This document shows positions 1-13,000 of a stretch of DNA of 64,000 nt, one piece after another. The DNA lies in the NCBI GenBank assembly GCA_029204045.2, contig CM055076.1:15425902-15489901 (forward strand). Direction: 5' to 3'. The notes under the pieces are model-generated. The model had not been told where the DNA came from. It did not search any database and saw only the letters and a program-made list of their open reading frames with translations. The stretch is from Tillandsia leiboldiana. Its lineage: Eukaryota > Streptophyta > Magnoliopsida > Poales > Bromeliaceae. The number at the start of each line of letters is the position of its first letter. The first letter of the stretch is position 1. The position numbers were made by a program, and so were the translations under genes.

Positions 1-38
<38 letters not shown>
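1..38. repeat. (GA)n microsatellite
   Basis: Uninterrupted AG dinucleotides run from the window edge and directly abut the left end of a foldback element. The tract continues off the window to the left. Confidence 0.95.
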
Positions 39-40
<2 letters not shown>

Positions 41-575
41 GAGCTGGAATGCTATCAATAGCAAACCGGCTCGGTTGCCACCCATTTGTTTTCGATGATG
101 GAGCTTTCAAATCGGCGATCGGCACCGTTGAACATAATCTAGACCACTGGAAATAGTTAGAAATTTAATTTCAAATCTTTTCGACATCATTGACCTTACG
201 ATCAAAGGTTGCAAAATTTATAATTTTAATGATAGATATAAGCCTTTTGCTCATTTAACAGTGTAAAGAGATCTAGATTAATTGAATTTTTATTAGAAAA
301 TTCTTTAAACTATTTAAAATAAAATCTATACTCTTGATCCTGATTAGAAGACTCCTATCATCACTTTTTGAAGGATATTTATTTTCAGCCATTCATTTTT
401 TTGTCCACTTAATGGACAAGAAAAGAATATCGAAAATGTATGAAATTTAATTTCTAGATAGTTTAAATGGTCTAGACCATGTTTAACGGTGCCAATCGTC
501 GATTTGAAAGCTCTATCATTGAAAACAAATAGGTGGCAGCAGAGCCAGTTTGCTATTTATAGCATTCCAGCCTAG

Positions 576-576
<1 letters not shown>
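39..576. mobile_element. Foldback/MITE element in microsatellite, copy 1
   Basis: Non-coding element with long imperfect terminal inverted repeats. The left arm (about 49-170) reads as the reverse complement of the right arm (about 447-571); shared blocks include GGAATGCTAT, CATTTGTTTTC and GCTTTCAAATCG. It is bounded on the left by (GA)n and on the right by (TA)n with no other target duplication. This resembles rice Micron MITEs, which sit in (TA)n tracts. No coding capacity is visible. Family assignment is by structure only. Confidence 0.7.

Positions 577-641
<65 letters not shown>
577..641. repeat. (TA)n microsatellite
   Basis: About 60 bp of uninterrupted TA separates the two copies of the foldback element. 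Confidence 0.95.
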
Positions 642-643
<2 letters not shown>

Positions 644-1139
644 ACCCATTTGTTTTCGATGATGGAGCTTTCAAATCGGCGATCGGCACCGTTGAACATA
701 ATCTAGACCACTGGAAATAGTTAGAAATTTAATTTCAAATCTTTTCGACATCATTGACCTTACGATCAAAGGTTGCAAAATTTATAATTTTAATGATAGA
801 TATAAGCCTTTTGCTCATTTAACAGTGTAAAGAGATCTAGATTAATTGAATTTTTATTAGAAAATTCTTTAAACTATTTAAAATAAAATCTATACTCTTG
901 ATCCTGATTAGAAGACTCCTATCATCACTTTTTGAAGGATATTTATTTTCAGCCATTCATTTTTTTGTCCACTTAATGGACAAGAAAAGAATATCGAAAA
1001 TGTATGAAATTTAATTTCTAGATAGTTTAAATGGTCTAGACCATGTTTAACGGTGCCAATCGTCGATTTGAAAGCTCTATCATTGAAAACAAATAGGTGG
1101 CAGCAGAGCCAGTTTGCTATTTATAGCATTCCAGCCTAG

Positions 1140-1140
<1 letters not shown>
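642..1140. mobile_element. Foldback/MITE element, tandem copy 2 (left end missing)
   Basis: Repeats 78-576 at a constant offset of 564 bp; reading along both copies shows no differences or indels. It lacks the outer 39 bp of the left inverted repeat, which is replaced by the TA tract. A (TA)n then (GA)n tract follows (1,141-1,199). The identity points to a very recent duplication or an assembly duplication across the TA tract. Confidence 0.75.
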
Positions 1141-1198
<58 letters not shown>

Positions 1199-1199
<1 letters not shown>

Positions 1200-1330
1200 T
1201 CCGGCTACTATGCTATTGATAGTACCAAACATTTGGTACTACCAAGTTTTCTGCCGTTAGATCAACCCCTTTGATCATTTCCACCCCTTAGATCATATTA
1301 TAAAATTTGATAGGTCCGGCTACTATAAAT
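1199..1330. repeat. Possible small repeat element after GA tract
   Basis: Directly follows (GA)n. The block TCCGGCTACTAT occurs at both ends (about 1,199 and 1,316), and a short palindrome around ACCAAACATTTGGT lies between. It looks like part of a further microsatellite-associated element, but the boundaries are not resolved. No coding signal is seen from here to 1,564. Confidence 0.35.
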
Positions 1331-1564
1331 AAAAATAACCAAGCAAAAATAGAAATAAAAATTGAAGGTATGATTTGACTGCAGCATGTTATTCATTTGA
1401 TACATAATTAAAGAGAATTGCCACAAATCATTAGATAGGAACATACAAGAAGGTTAAAAGTTTAGAAAGGTGTAATTTTTAGATGAATGAACAGATCTCA
1501 CTTCTAACAAGACATGGATATGGGAAAAAAGTAATCAAGCAATAAATTGACTTCCGTTGCATAC

Positions 1565-3985
1565 CGCATCAACAGCTGCCTCAGCAGGACCTCTGATAGA
1601 AACTAAGCAAGATTCTATGAGGCGACGGTATCCTTGCTCAGGAGCAATCAAGTGAGGTTGATATCCATCGGCTTCAGTAATAAGCTTTCTAACATTCTCC
1701 ATGGAGAGATGCTTGTCAAATTGTAACCTTTTCAGGGCTGCAGGGAATTGGTTGTCAAAAACATTATAGATCTTCTCACCACCTGGCCGCCTGCAGAAAA
1801 TAACAAGACATATATATTAAGCAGATGTACGCACTAAGTATGTCAATAGTAAATAAAGTATGGCAGAATGACAATACTTACAAAAGAAAATAGCTGAACA
1901 ACTATAGTGTGCAGAGACTACTATCTTTCTTGTACAACTGATGTATTATCTTGATCATGAAAGTGAAATACTTCATCAACTGCAATTTTCTACATGACAT
2001 GTCTCTATTTGAGTGCATAGTTGTATAAGTAATCTTGTGTCCAAACAGGCAAGAGATAATATGAATACATTGTGAATATACAACATTTGTCTCAGAAGTT
2101 TTTTTTGTTTTTAGCTTTTCACTTTTGAATTATGAAAGCTCTTTGCCAAAGTAGCATTTCAACATGGTTCCTTTGCCAAAATATCATTTATGAATATAAA
2201 TATATATAGTGTCTCTTTGCCAAAGTAATCATTTCAATATAGTTTTAAAATGAAATAACTGGTTTAAGCATTGAGAGAACTTTCAAATTGTATTCATATA
2301 AATCAAAACTAAATCAACAACAATTAGTTTAATGATGAGTTTATAACTATTTTCATCACTATCATAAATATATTAACAACTTAGATCTTTAGATCTTTGA
2401 TCCACATTAAACAATGCAAAAACAGTTCTAGTATGAGAATTCATGAATCAAACATCAATTACATAACAAAAAGATTGAATACAAAATATTGCAAGTGAAG
2501 CCTTCTGTAACAGTTCAAATATGCAACATTTGTATTTCTCATTGGACAAAATGACATTCCGCATCTAAATTTTAATACTCCTTTAATTCTTGTACAACAG
2601 GATGCAAACATCCAACAAAGAATGTCACAGAAACTCTGATAAATAAATATGACAATTTGATTCAAGGTCATATCCCAACGAATAAATAAATTTGGTTTTA
2701 CTCTGGGATGCATGAATAAAGGCACACACACAAATTTATATTGCAGAAAAGATACTAGTTTCCCAACTTAAATCATTCCAACATATAAGTAGTTATTCAA
2801 ATGAAGAGGCACTGCCACTTCCTCAAGGTCTACAATTCATGAATAGAAATATTTACAGCTTCACTTTAATTTATCAAATATCACTGGTCAAAGGCCGCCT
2901 TTCTTTCTCAAGGAAAGAATACCGACATTCATTCCTATATATGCATATACTTTTTATAAGTGCATAGCATGCCTATGAAGGTTCAGAAAGTTTTATCTAC
3001 TGAGGTAAGACCAAGGAATTAAGTGCCGTGGCACGGGGGCGTGCCGCTCGCCGCGTGGCACGGTACGGTACGGGCACGCTTCCGTGCCGACACGTGGCAC
3101 GCTTGCGTGCCGATGGATACGCATGACCTCCCAGTGGCACACTCTGGCACGATTTTTTTTTATTTTTTTTGTTTCTAATAAACTCTTATAATATTGTTTT
3201 GAAATGTTTAGTCAAAAAATTATGAATATTGGCTATATATAGCTTACTACACTCACCAATTAATATATTGATAATTTTTTTTATATATAAAATACAATGA
3301 AGTTTTTTTCAAAATAACCCTCTAAAATTTTATAATTTGCGAAATAATCTTATCAAAATTTTATTTGTAAAACTAACCCTATTTTTGCCATATCAGCTTT
3401 GCCATATCAGCGCCACATACAGAAGGCTCACCGCCTTCTAAAGACGGTAGGCCGCCTTTAGCTATAATTTTCATGATTAAGTTAATTTCAAACAAAATTA
3501 CAGAGAGATACGTAAATGAAATGGGAACGTGGGTACGAGTCAGATTTTTAAAAGATTTAGGTTGTTATTGTAGAAAGAGAAGATAAAATGAGAATGTGGG
3601 TACCGATTAGATTTTTAAAATATTTAGATTGTTATTATTCATTAACTAATATAAGAAGGAAAAGAGATAAAAAATATTTTTAATCATAAAACCTAAATCT
3701 TTAAAAGATTTAGATTGATATTAGTTAGTGAATAGTAACAACTTAAATCTTTTAAAGATCTGATTTATAACCACATTCTCATTTTATCTTATCTCTTTAC
3801 TTTTTATATTAGTTAGTAAATAATAATAATCTAAATCTCTTAAAGATACTCACATTTACCAACAACCTAAATTAGTTAGTGAACAAAATAACCTAAATCT
3901 CTTAAAGATTAAAATAAAAAAACAAAAAATATATACTGTACAACATGTGATTTTTTAAAAAAATAAAAAAAAATACTCTACGCAT

Positions 3986-4036
<51 letters not shown>

Positions 4037-7000
4037 AAAAAACTGTCGTGCCGCACGGCACGGGCGATACCCAAAGGGTATCGCCGAGATGCTTGGGGGG
4101 GGGGGGGGGGGGGGGGGGGTGGGGGGTGGCGGCGGCGATACCCCCCCTGTACCGTGCCCCCATTTGAGAGGCACGGTACGTGCCACCCTGTGCCGAGCGG
4201 CACGGGCCGCACTTGAAACCCTAGGTAAGACAGAACAAGAAACTAGCTGCATTTAAAATGTGAACACAAACTTTAGACAGTCAAATGAAGAAACCAATTG
4301 ATGAAGTACTAAAGGTGCATGGGTAGCAAACTTAATACACAACAATGGACTGTAGCAAAATGATCAAAGTAGAAAAATTGGTAGATAACAATCCAACAGC
4401 TTATTTAGTGATTTGCGGATTTTGCCTAAACGATAGCTCTTAGTGGCACTAACAATTTCAAGTGTAAAAGAGATTAGCATAAATTTCCTGCCATCATTGG
4501 TGAGTTAAATAACCATAAAGTCAGCTGAAGAGTCTACATTTGTACTTTCATACATACGAGTTGACAATTTAATGTTACAGATGTCGTGCATTGCATGCCT
4601 GAATAAGGAGAAAAAATGAATTTATCAATGTGTTCTATGAAAAAAAGATGAAATGTCAGGTCAAGTCCAATATAAAGGTAAGGATGTTATAACTCAAGAC
4701 AGAAAGCATAGAACAACTGTTTGCTTTTACGGTTAGCCCAGAAGATAGAGATGTAAATGCAAGCAGTAGTTACTAACGATGATAACTGATGGATGTAATG
4801 GAATCTTTTACAATACCATTCGCTAATATTTAATTTGAAGTTGATAAACATTCAAATAAATATTTAAATAGTACATAATTTTGCAAATCTAAGTTTGGTC
4901 TACGATACAGTTAATGCGAAGATCAACAATGCTAAAAGTTTTCAAATTGTCAGATGGTATAAATTTTGAACTCTTAATATTACATTCTTGATTCAAGAAA
5001 GAAAAAAGAGACTTCAGTGGATCAATTTTCAGTAGGAGATTGAAAATAATCTATAAGAGAATCACAAACTTCCAATTTGACAAACATTAATGCATTCAAA
5101 AATTAATAAAGGAAAAGGAAAACTTTTCTTTATGAAACATATTTAAACATACGCACACGCCATCAAGATGCTCTTTGTAAATTTGATCAAAGATACGACA
5201 TATCTCCATAATCGAGTATAATTTACCCTGAAGATAACACAGAAAACATAAAAATTTCTGTTAATTATGTAATACAAAAGATGATACTGTTAAATAAAAT
5301 ATAGCATATAGGACGAAAATATCTAACGTTTCTGCACACATGGTATGACATCGTTTCTACTTTAGCACAAGAAGAAATCAAGTGTAGCACAATTAATAAA
5401 TATAAAAAAAACTTCAGATGCCAAGAAACGAGAGGTAATGAACAGTAGACTAAAACAGTAAGCAGTGATTATCCAACCAACACTGAGCGAACGAATATCA
5501 GTAAACTAGAAACAAAGTTATAATCAAGGATTAAAGTGCCGTGGCACGGGGGTGTGCCGGTCGTTGCCTGGCCCGATACGGCACAGGCACGCTTGCGTGC
5601 CGACACATGGCACGCTTGCGTGCCGACGGGCACGCACAACCTCCTAGTGGCACACTTTGGCACGGTCTTATTTTATTTTTTTCTGTCCAATAAAATTTTA
5701 GAATGTTATTTTAAAAATTTTAGAGTAATATTTATAAATTTTGGCTATGTATTAATTTGTCTTGATCTAATGTCAATAATAGCTTACTAACTTACTAGTT
5801 AATAGCTTAATATAATAGTAGTCTTCTATATAGGTGAAGTTAAATACAACTACAACTCATAGAAAAAATTATTTTTTTTTAAAATTTTTATAAAAATTTG
5901 CAAGATTCATTCGTGTTGATTCGATGAAGGATAATACGATGACTAGACTAAACTAGAATGAGACCCCAAGTGTACTGATAGTTTCTTTTCATTTTCAAAT
6001 TTTTATAAAATATTTATGAAAAATTTAAAAAAAAAAAAATTTCTAAAAATTTTAAAAAATATATAAAATATGTCCATAAAAATTTAATAATAAACCATAC
6101 TATGAATAAATTAAGCAATAATAAAAATTGATTAACTTCTAAAAATTTTTTGCTTTATCTTTTATTTTTTAGAATTTTAAAAATTATTAAATATAAATCC
6201 GAGAAAATTAATTTTTAAAAAATTTTATGAAAAATTTGCAAGTTCATCCAAGAAAATTAATTTTTCTTAAATTCAAATAAGAAAACTTATGCAATTTATT
6301 TATAAAAATTTAACACTAAATCATATGACATATAAATTAAGTAAATTTAAATATCAATTGTTTCTATTTAGTTTTTGATTTTATTAGAATTCTTATATTT
6401 CTAAATTTAATAATAAAATTTTCAAAGTTAAGAATATCTTAAATCTCGCACAAAATATTAAATTCATACAAAAAAAGTAAAAATGGACCATATAATGATT
6501 AAATAAGTGAATATATTTTTAGATTTTTGTAAATTGTTAATAAAAATTTGTATAATTTCATATTTCTTTACAATAGAAACTTGACAAGTTAAATATATTC
6601 TAAATGTATGGAAAAAAATTTTAAGTTGTAAATTTCTTGAATTACCTAATAAGTAAATCTTCGATTTTACTATTTCTTTACTTTTTCTTTTAAATGAAGT
6701 GATCAAAAAATAATAAGGAAATGAAAGAAAAAAATTTTAAAAAAAATTATGAGAAAAAAAGGAAGAAAAAAATAGAAAGGAAAAAAATAAAGTAAAAGAT
6801 GTGAGAAGAAAGAAAAGAAAGCGCATAATAGAAGAAAAGGTAGAAGTAAAAAGAAGAAAATAGATGAGAGAGGGATAAAGGTCTATGCAAGAAACCAAAA
6901 AATACAAAAGGTCTAAGTAAAAAAAAAAAATTAAAAACACTGTGTACCTGTGTGGGCACGCAGCAGCACGTACCGCGATACTCTCTTGGTATCGCTCTGT

Positions 7001-10000
7001 CTCGTTCGATACTCAGAGGGTATCGCGGCACAGAAGGGTCAAGAGAGACCCCCCCGTGTACCGTGCCGCCTAATTGGTGGCACGATACGTATCGCTTCGT
7101 ACCGTAAGGCACGGATGGATACTTAATTCCTTGGTTATAACAAAAGAGGAAATGAAAAGATCTAGAGAGGAAATTTATCAGTGAGTGGAACTCTTTAAGA
7201 ATCAATAGATCTACACAAGAAAAAAAAAAAAAGAAAGAAACGAGCCTAACTTACAATCAAAAGGTACAGAACTAAGGATGCAATTAAATAGTAAAGAGAC
7301 TTCACTCACCCCAGCATCAGCAGCAATTGGTTTCCCAAGACGATTAAGTTCACCTTCAAGTTCGGCAATCGTCTTATTAATGAGAGATTGTATACCCGGG
7401 ATTCTCGACTTGATAACTTGTTCCAAATGCTGCACAATAACAAGAATTTGTAAAACAGTGTAATGACCGCACTAGATAAAAGAAATGTTATCACCACCTA
7501 AACTTTATAAAATAAAGATGAAAAACAGGAGTATAGAAAGGTTATACAGCAAGTGAACCTTTGAAAGCATCTTTCCTAGATGCTCCGAACCCATCCTATG
7601 AGCAAGATGCTTGTACTCTGGTGTATTTGCAAAATACTCTCGCTCTCTTCGTCTTGCGGCAATCATATCAACACTCTTGTTAATATCTGCCTGGGAGCGA
7701 TTAACAACACCAATCCATGGAAACTGTAGCCGAAAAGCTCTTCCTTCCAAAATCTATACTACACCAAAAAAACAAAATTAGGAATAAAAATATTAATAAG
7801 GCATTGGCAAAAAAGATTAGCCACAATGATGGGAACATTCTACAAAGATAGTGCTAAAATAAAAGGATATTTAAGGTATAATGAAAATATAGCAAAACAC
7901 ATCATTTAACTTAAAAAAATTAAGATTAGCCACAAAGAAGACATGACACAATTGAACTAAAATAATTATGACCTCAGCCAAGAAAGGCCACTGCAAAATG
8001 ATTAAATCTATGCCCACTAATTACAAGAAAGACAAGATTACATACGATTTCCAAGCAAAAGATATCACTCAAAGACCTTAGCATGATAGACTACAGAAAA
8101 TTTCTAGGATAAAACAATAGCATTTCTGTATAAAAGTTATGTACATAAAAAAGGATCTGGACTTACTTCTACAGCATCAGTACCCTTGTCCATAAGATCT
8201 ATCTTAGTTAGCACTCCAAATGTTCTCTCTCCTGTATTAACAAAGAAAATTTTGTTAACATTCAACAAAGGGTCTGTTTATTTGCCCATAATTGATTTTC
8301 AGTTTGAAAATGACTTTTAGTTGAACTAAAGTTTAGACGGAAATTATTTTTCCACCGCCGATTGGATGATAGGAAGCCAGCGGCTTTGAAGTGCAGTTAT
8401 CCCATTCTTTTGTTTATTTCATCAAAAAATTTCACGAGGGTGAAAAAAAGTTACAACAGTTGATTTTTTATTATTTATCTCTTTCTCTCCCATAATTGAC
8501 TTCGCCGCCGCCCAGGGCGAAGTTAGTTATGGCGCTTTGGGAAAGAAGAGTTACGGGTGAATTTAATTTATGGCAAACTAAACAACAAAAGTGGATATTT
8601 ACGGTTGAAAAAAACTTCAACCCCACCACTTTCAGTGAAACAAACATGCCCAAGATATCTAAGCAGTACAGACATGCCCAAAATGTTTAAGTGGTTACAC
8701 TCTAATCAAGAAACCATATACGATTAAAATGTGGCTTGAGTAAGCATGCAAAAGAACTTGATGAATAAGAATAATAATCAAAGCTGATGGACTTAAGGCA
8801 ACAGTAGTGCATCTATTAACTAGTTAAATAAATTTCCCAAAATGAAACTCATTATGCCTTTGATAATGAACCCAGTTCAATCGCCTTTTATCCAAGGATT
8901 TAAGTATCCATCGGCACGGGCCATATCCACCGTGTTGTATCGTGCCAATTAGATACCGGCACGATACAACTCCCATACCTATGGCACAGCTCAAATCCCC
9001 TTTTTTCTTTAAATTACTAAATAATTTTCTCAATAAAGTTCAAAATATTTGATAAAAATATATAATAAGCAATTATAAAATTTTGTTGCTAAAGAAAATA
9101 AATATTTCATGTCATTATGTGTCGGCACACATGTATTTTTTATGACAGATACTCATCGGCATGACCCGGCACGCACCATGCCATACCGTATCGGCAAGTT
9201 TTCGGCATGACCCATGCCACGGCACTTAAATCCTTGCTTTTATCAAATGTAGGTAAAAGAGAAAATTTCTTAGGTGCCCTTCTTACACTCCATAATTTCA
9301 TGAACACCGCTTCAAAGTTGATGGTATCACATACACCCCCTTTGATAGTTTAAAATGTCATAACATACCCTTCAGCGGTAAGATTCCTTCCAACCCGACC
9401 AAACAGTTACCAAACAACAATTTTACCCCTCAAACTACATCATTGATTTCCCTTTAAATTCCATCAGTTAATCATTAAAAAAGATTTATAGGTACCCTGT
9501 CAAATATCAAATGCCACAAGGTAAATTGGGAGAACAATTGCTACTAGATAAGTATCCTTCATTGTTTTATGTAAATTACAGAAACATACCTTTAGGGTCT
9601 ACTTCACGAGCAATTTTTATTGCATCAGAGGTAGCAAGATCCTGATTGGCTGGAGATATTGCCAAAATGATACAATTAGGCTGAAAATCAGAGAAAATAG
9701 TTAGATTCTCTTCGGAATCTCATTGATATGATGCAGGGTTTCAAGTGCCGCCCCGTGCCGAGCCAAGCGGCACGGGCACGGTATAGGGGGTATCGCCCTC
9801 CCATGGTATCGGCGATACCCGTTGGATATCACCCGTGCCGTGCCGTGCCGCTCGGCTTTTTTTTTCTTCTTTTTTTTTTCTTCTTTTTTTTTAATCACAT
9901 GCTTACAGTACATACAATTTTTTTGTTATTTTTTAAAAAAATCACATGCTGTACCGTACATTTTTTTTGTTTTAATCTTTAAGAGATTTAGGTTATTTTG

Positions 10001-13000
10001 TTCACTAACTAATTTAGGTTGTTGGTAAATGTGAGTATCTTTAAGAGATTTAGATTATTATTATTTACTAACTAATATAAAAAGAAAAGAGATAAGATAA
10101 GAGGATGTGGTTATAAATCAGATCTTTAAAATATTTAAGTTGTTATTATTCACTAACTAATAACAATCTAAATCTTTTAAAAATTTAGGTTTTATGATTA
10201 AAAATATTTTTTATCTCTTTTCCTTCTTATATTAGTTAATAAATAATAACAATCTAAATATTTTAAAAATCTAATCGATACCCACATTCTCATTTTATCT
10301 TATCTTTCTACAATAAGAACTTAAACCTCTTAAAAATCTGACTCGTACCCACATTCCCATTTTATTTACGTATCTCTCTATAATTTTGTTTGAAATTAAC
10401 TTAATCATGAAAATTATAGCTAAAGGCGGCCCACCGTCTTTAGAAGGCGGTGAACGATTCATCGCCTTTTGTACGTGGCACTGATATGGCAAGCTGATAT
10501 GGCAAAAATAGGATTAGTTTTACAAATAAAATTTTGATAAGGTTATTTCGCAAATTATAAAATTTTAGAGGGTTATTTTGAATAAAACTCCGTTATACTT
10601 TATATAAAAAAAAAAATTATCAATATGTTAATTGGTGAGTATAGTAAGCTATATATAGCCAATATTCACAATTTTTTACTAAACATTTCAAAACAATATT
10701 ATAAGAATTTATTGAAAACAAAAAAAATAAAAAAAAAACTGTGCCAGAGTATGCCACTGGGAGGTCATGCGTATCTATCGGCACGCAAGCGTGCCACGTG
10801 TCGCCACGGAAGCGTGCCCGTACTGTACCGTGCCAAGCGGCGAGCGGCACGCCCCCGTGCCACGGCACTTAATTCCTTGATATGATGCATCAGTCATGCA
10901 AATATAAAACAGAAATGATGATCTCACTATGAGTCAAAGAAAGACAACAAAACAAAAGGAAAAATGAAATGTGAAATTCAACAAAAAACATAAATTATGC
11001 AGACAAGAAAGCATATGATCATGTCGGTTATGCAAAAAAACTACAAAGGGATCGAGATGGAAGAAATTTCTTGTCCTAAGCTTGATGGATGAATAGTTGA
11101 ACAAAACATGCGTGAAACTCAGAGGTGCTCTACCAAACAGAGAATGCAAAGCTGAAAATTGTAGGGCACAAAAATGAAAACTGGATTTGGCCGATCCCAA
11201 ACAAGAAGGTAATACCCAAGGATTAAAGTGTCGTGGCACGGGGGTGCGCCGGTCGTTGCCTGGCACGGTATGGCACAGGCACGCTTGCGTGCCGACGGGT
11301 ACGCACAATCTTCTAATGGCACACTTTGGCACGGTCTTATTTTAACTTTTTTAGGTCCAATAAAGCTTTATAATGTTATTTTAAAAATTTTAGAGTTATA
11401 ATTATAAATTTTGATTATGTATTGATTTGTCTTGATCTAATGTCAATAATAACTTATTAATTTACTAGTTAATAGCTTAATATAATAGCACTCTTCTTTA
11501 TATGTGAAATAAAATATAATTATAGTTTATAAAGAAATTTTTTAAAAAAAATAAAATTTATGAAGATTTGCAAGATCCATTCGTATTGATTCCATAAAAG
11601 ACCGTACGATGACTAGACTAACTATTATAGGATCACAAATGCACTGATAATTCCTTTTCATTTTCAATTTTTAAAAAAATATTTATGAAAAAATTGAAGA
11701 AAAATATTTTTCCTAAAAATTTTTAAAAAATTGTTAGATCTATCAATAAAAATTTAATAATAAACCATACGACGAATAAATTAAGCAACTTTATGATAAA
11801 AATTAATTAATTTTTAATTTTTTTTTATTTATCTTCTTTTTTTTAGAATTTTAAAAATAATAAAATATAAATCGTAGAAAATTATTTTTTAAAAATTTTT
11901 ATGCAAAATTTGCAAGATTCATCCAAGAAAATTATTTTTTCTTAAATTTAAATAAAAAAACTTGTGAGATTTATTTATGAAAAATTAACAATAAACCATA
12001 TTACATATACATTAAGCAAATTTAAATATCAATTGCTTCTATTTAGTTTTCAATTTAATTAGAATTTTCATGTTTCTAAATCTAATAATAAAATTTTCAA
12101 AGTTAAGAATATCTTAAATCTCGCACAAAATGCTAAATCCATCCAAAAAAATTAAAAATGGACCATATAATGACTACATCAAGTGAATATATTTTCAGAT
12201 TTTTATAAATTGTTAATAAAAAATTGTTTAAGGAACTTTACAAGTTAAATATATTCTAAATGTATGAAAAAAAAATTAAGTTGTAAATTTCTTGACTTAC
12301 CAAATAAGTAGATCTTCGATTTTGCTATTTCTTTGCGTTTTCTTTTAAAATTAAAGTGATCGAAGAATAATAAGATATTGAAAGAAAAAATTAAAGAAAA
12401 AATTATGAGAAAAAAGAAGAAGAAAAAATAGAACAGAAAAAAAATAAGTGAAGAGATGTGAGAGGAAAGAAAAGAGTGCAGAAGAGAATAAAAGGTAGAA
12501 GTGAAGAGAAGAAAAGAGATAAAAGAATGATAAAGGTTTATGAGAGAAACAAAAAAAAAAGGTCAAGTAAAAAATAAAGAAATGAAAACATTGTGTACCT
12601 GTGTAGGCACGCACCGGCACGTGCCGTGATACCCTATAGGTATCATTCTGTCTCGTTCGATACTCAGAGAGTATCACGGCATATAGGGGCCAAAAGAGCC
12701 CCCTGTACCGTGCCCCCTAATTGGTGGCACGAAACGTATTGCCTCGTGCCGTAAGGCACGGGGAGATACTTAATTCCTTGGTGATACCACGTGTCAGCTT
12801 TTAAAAACAGTACCTTTTCAATGTATGAGCGAACCATCTTCTCTATATCTTGAACAATGCTATCAGGTTGACCCTCTGAAGAAAAGGTTAATTATTTCAC
12901 ATTAAACAAAAACACCTTGGAAAGAGAAAATCCAAAAGAAGAAAAACTTAAACATGACAACCAGTAACTTACCAACAGCTACCTTTGTAAGTCCAGGAAG

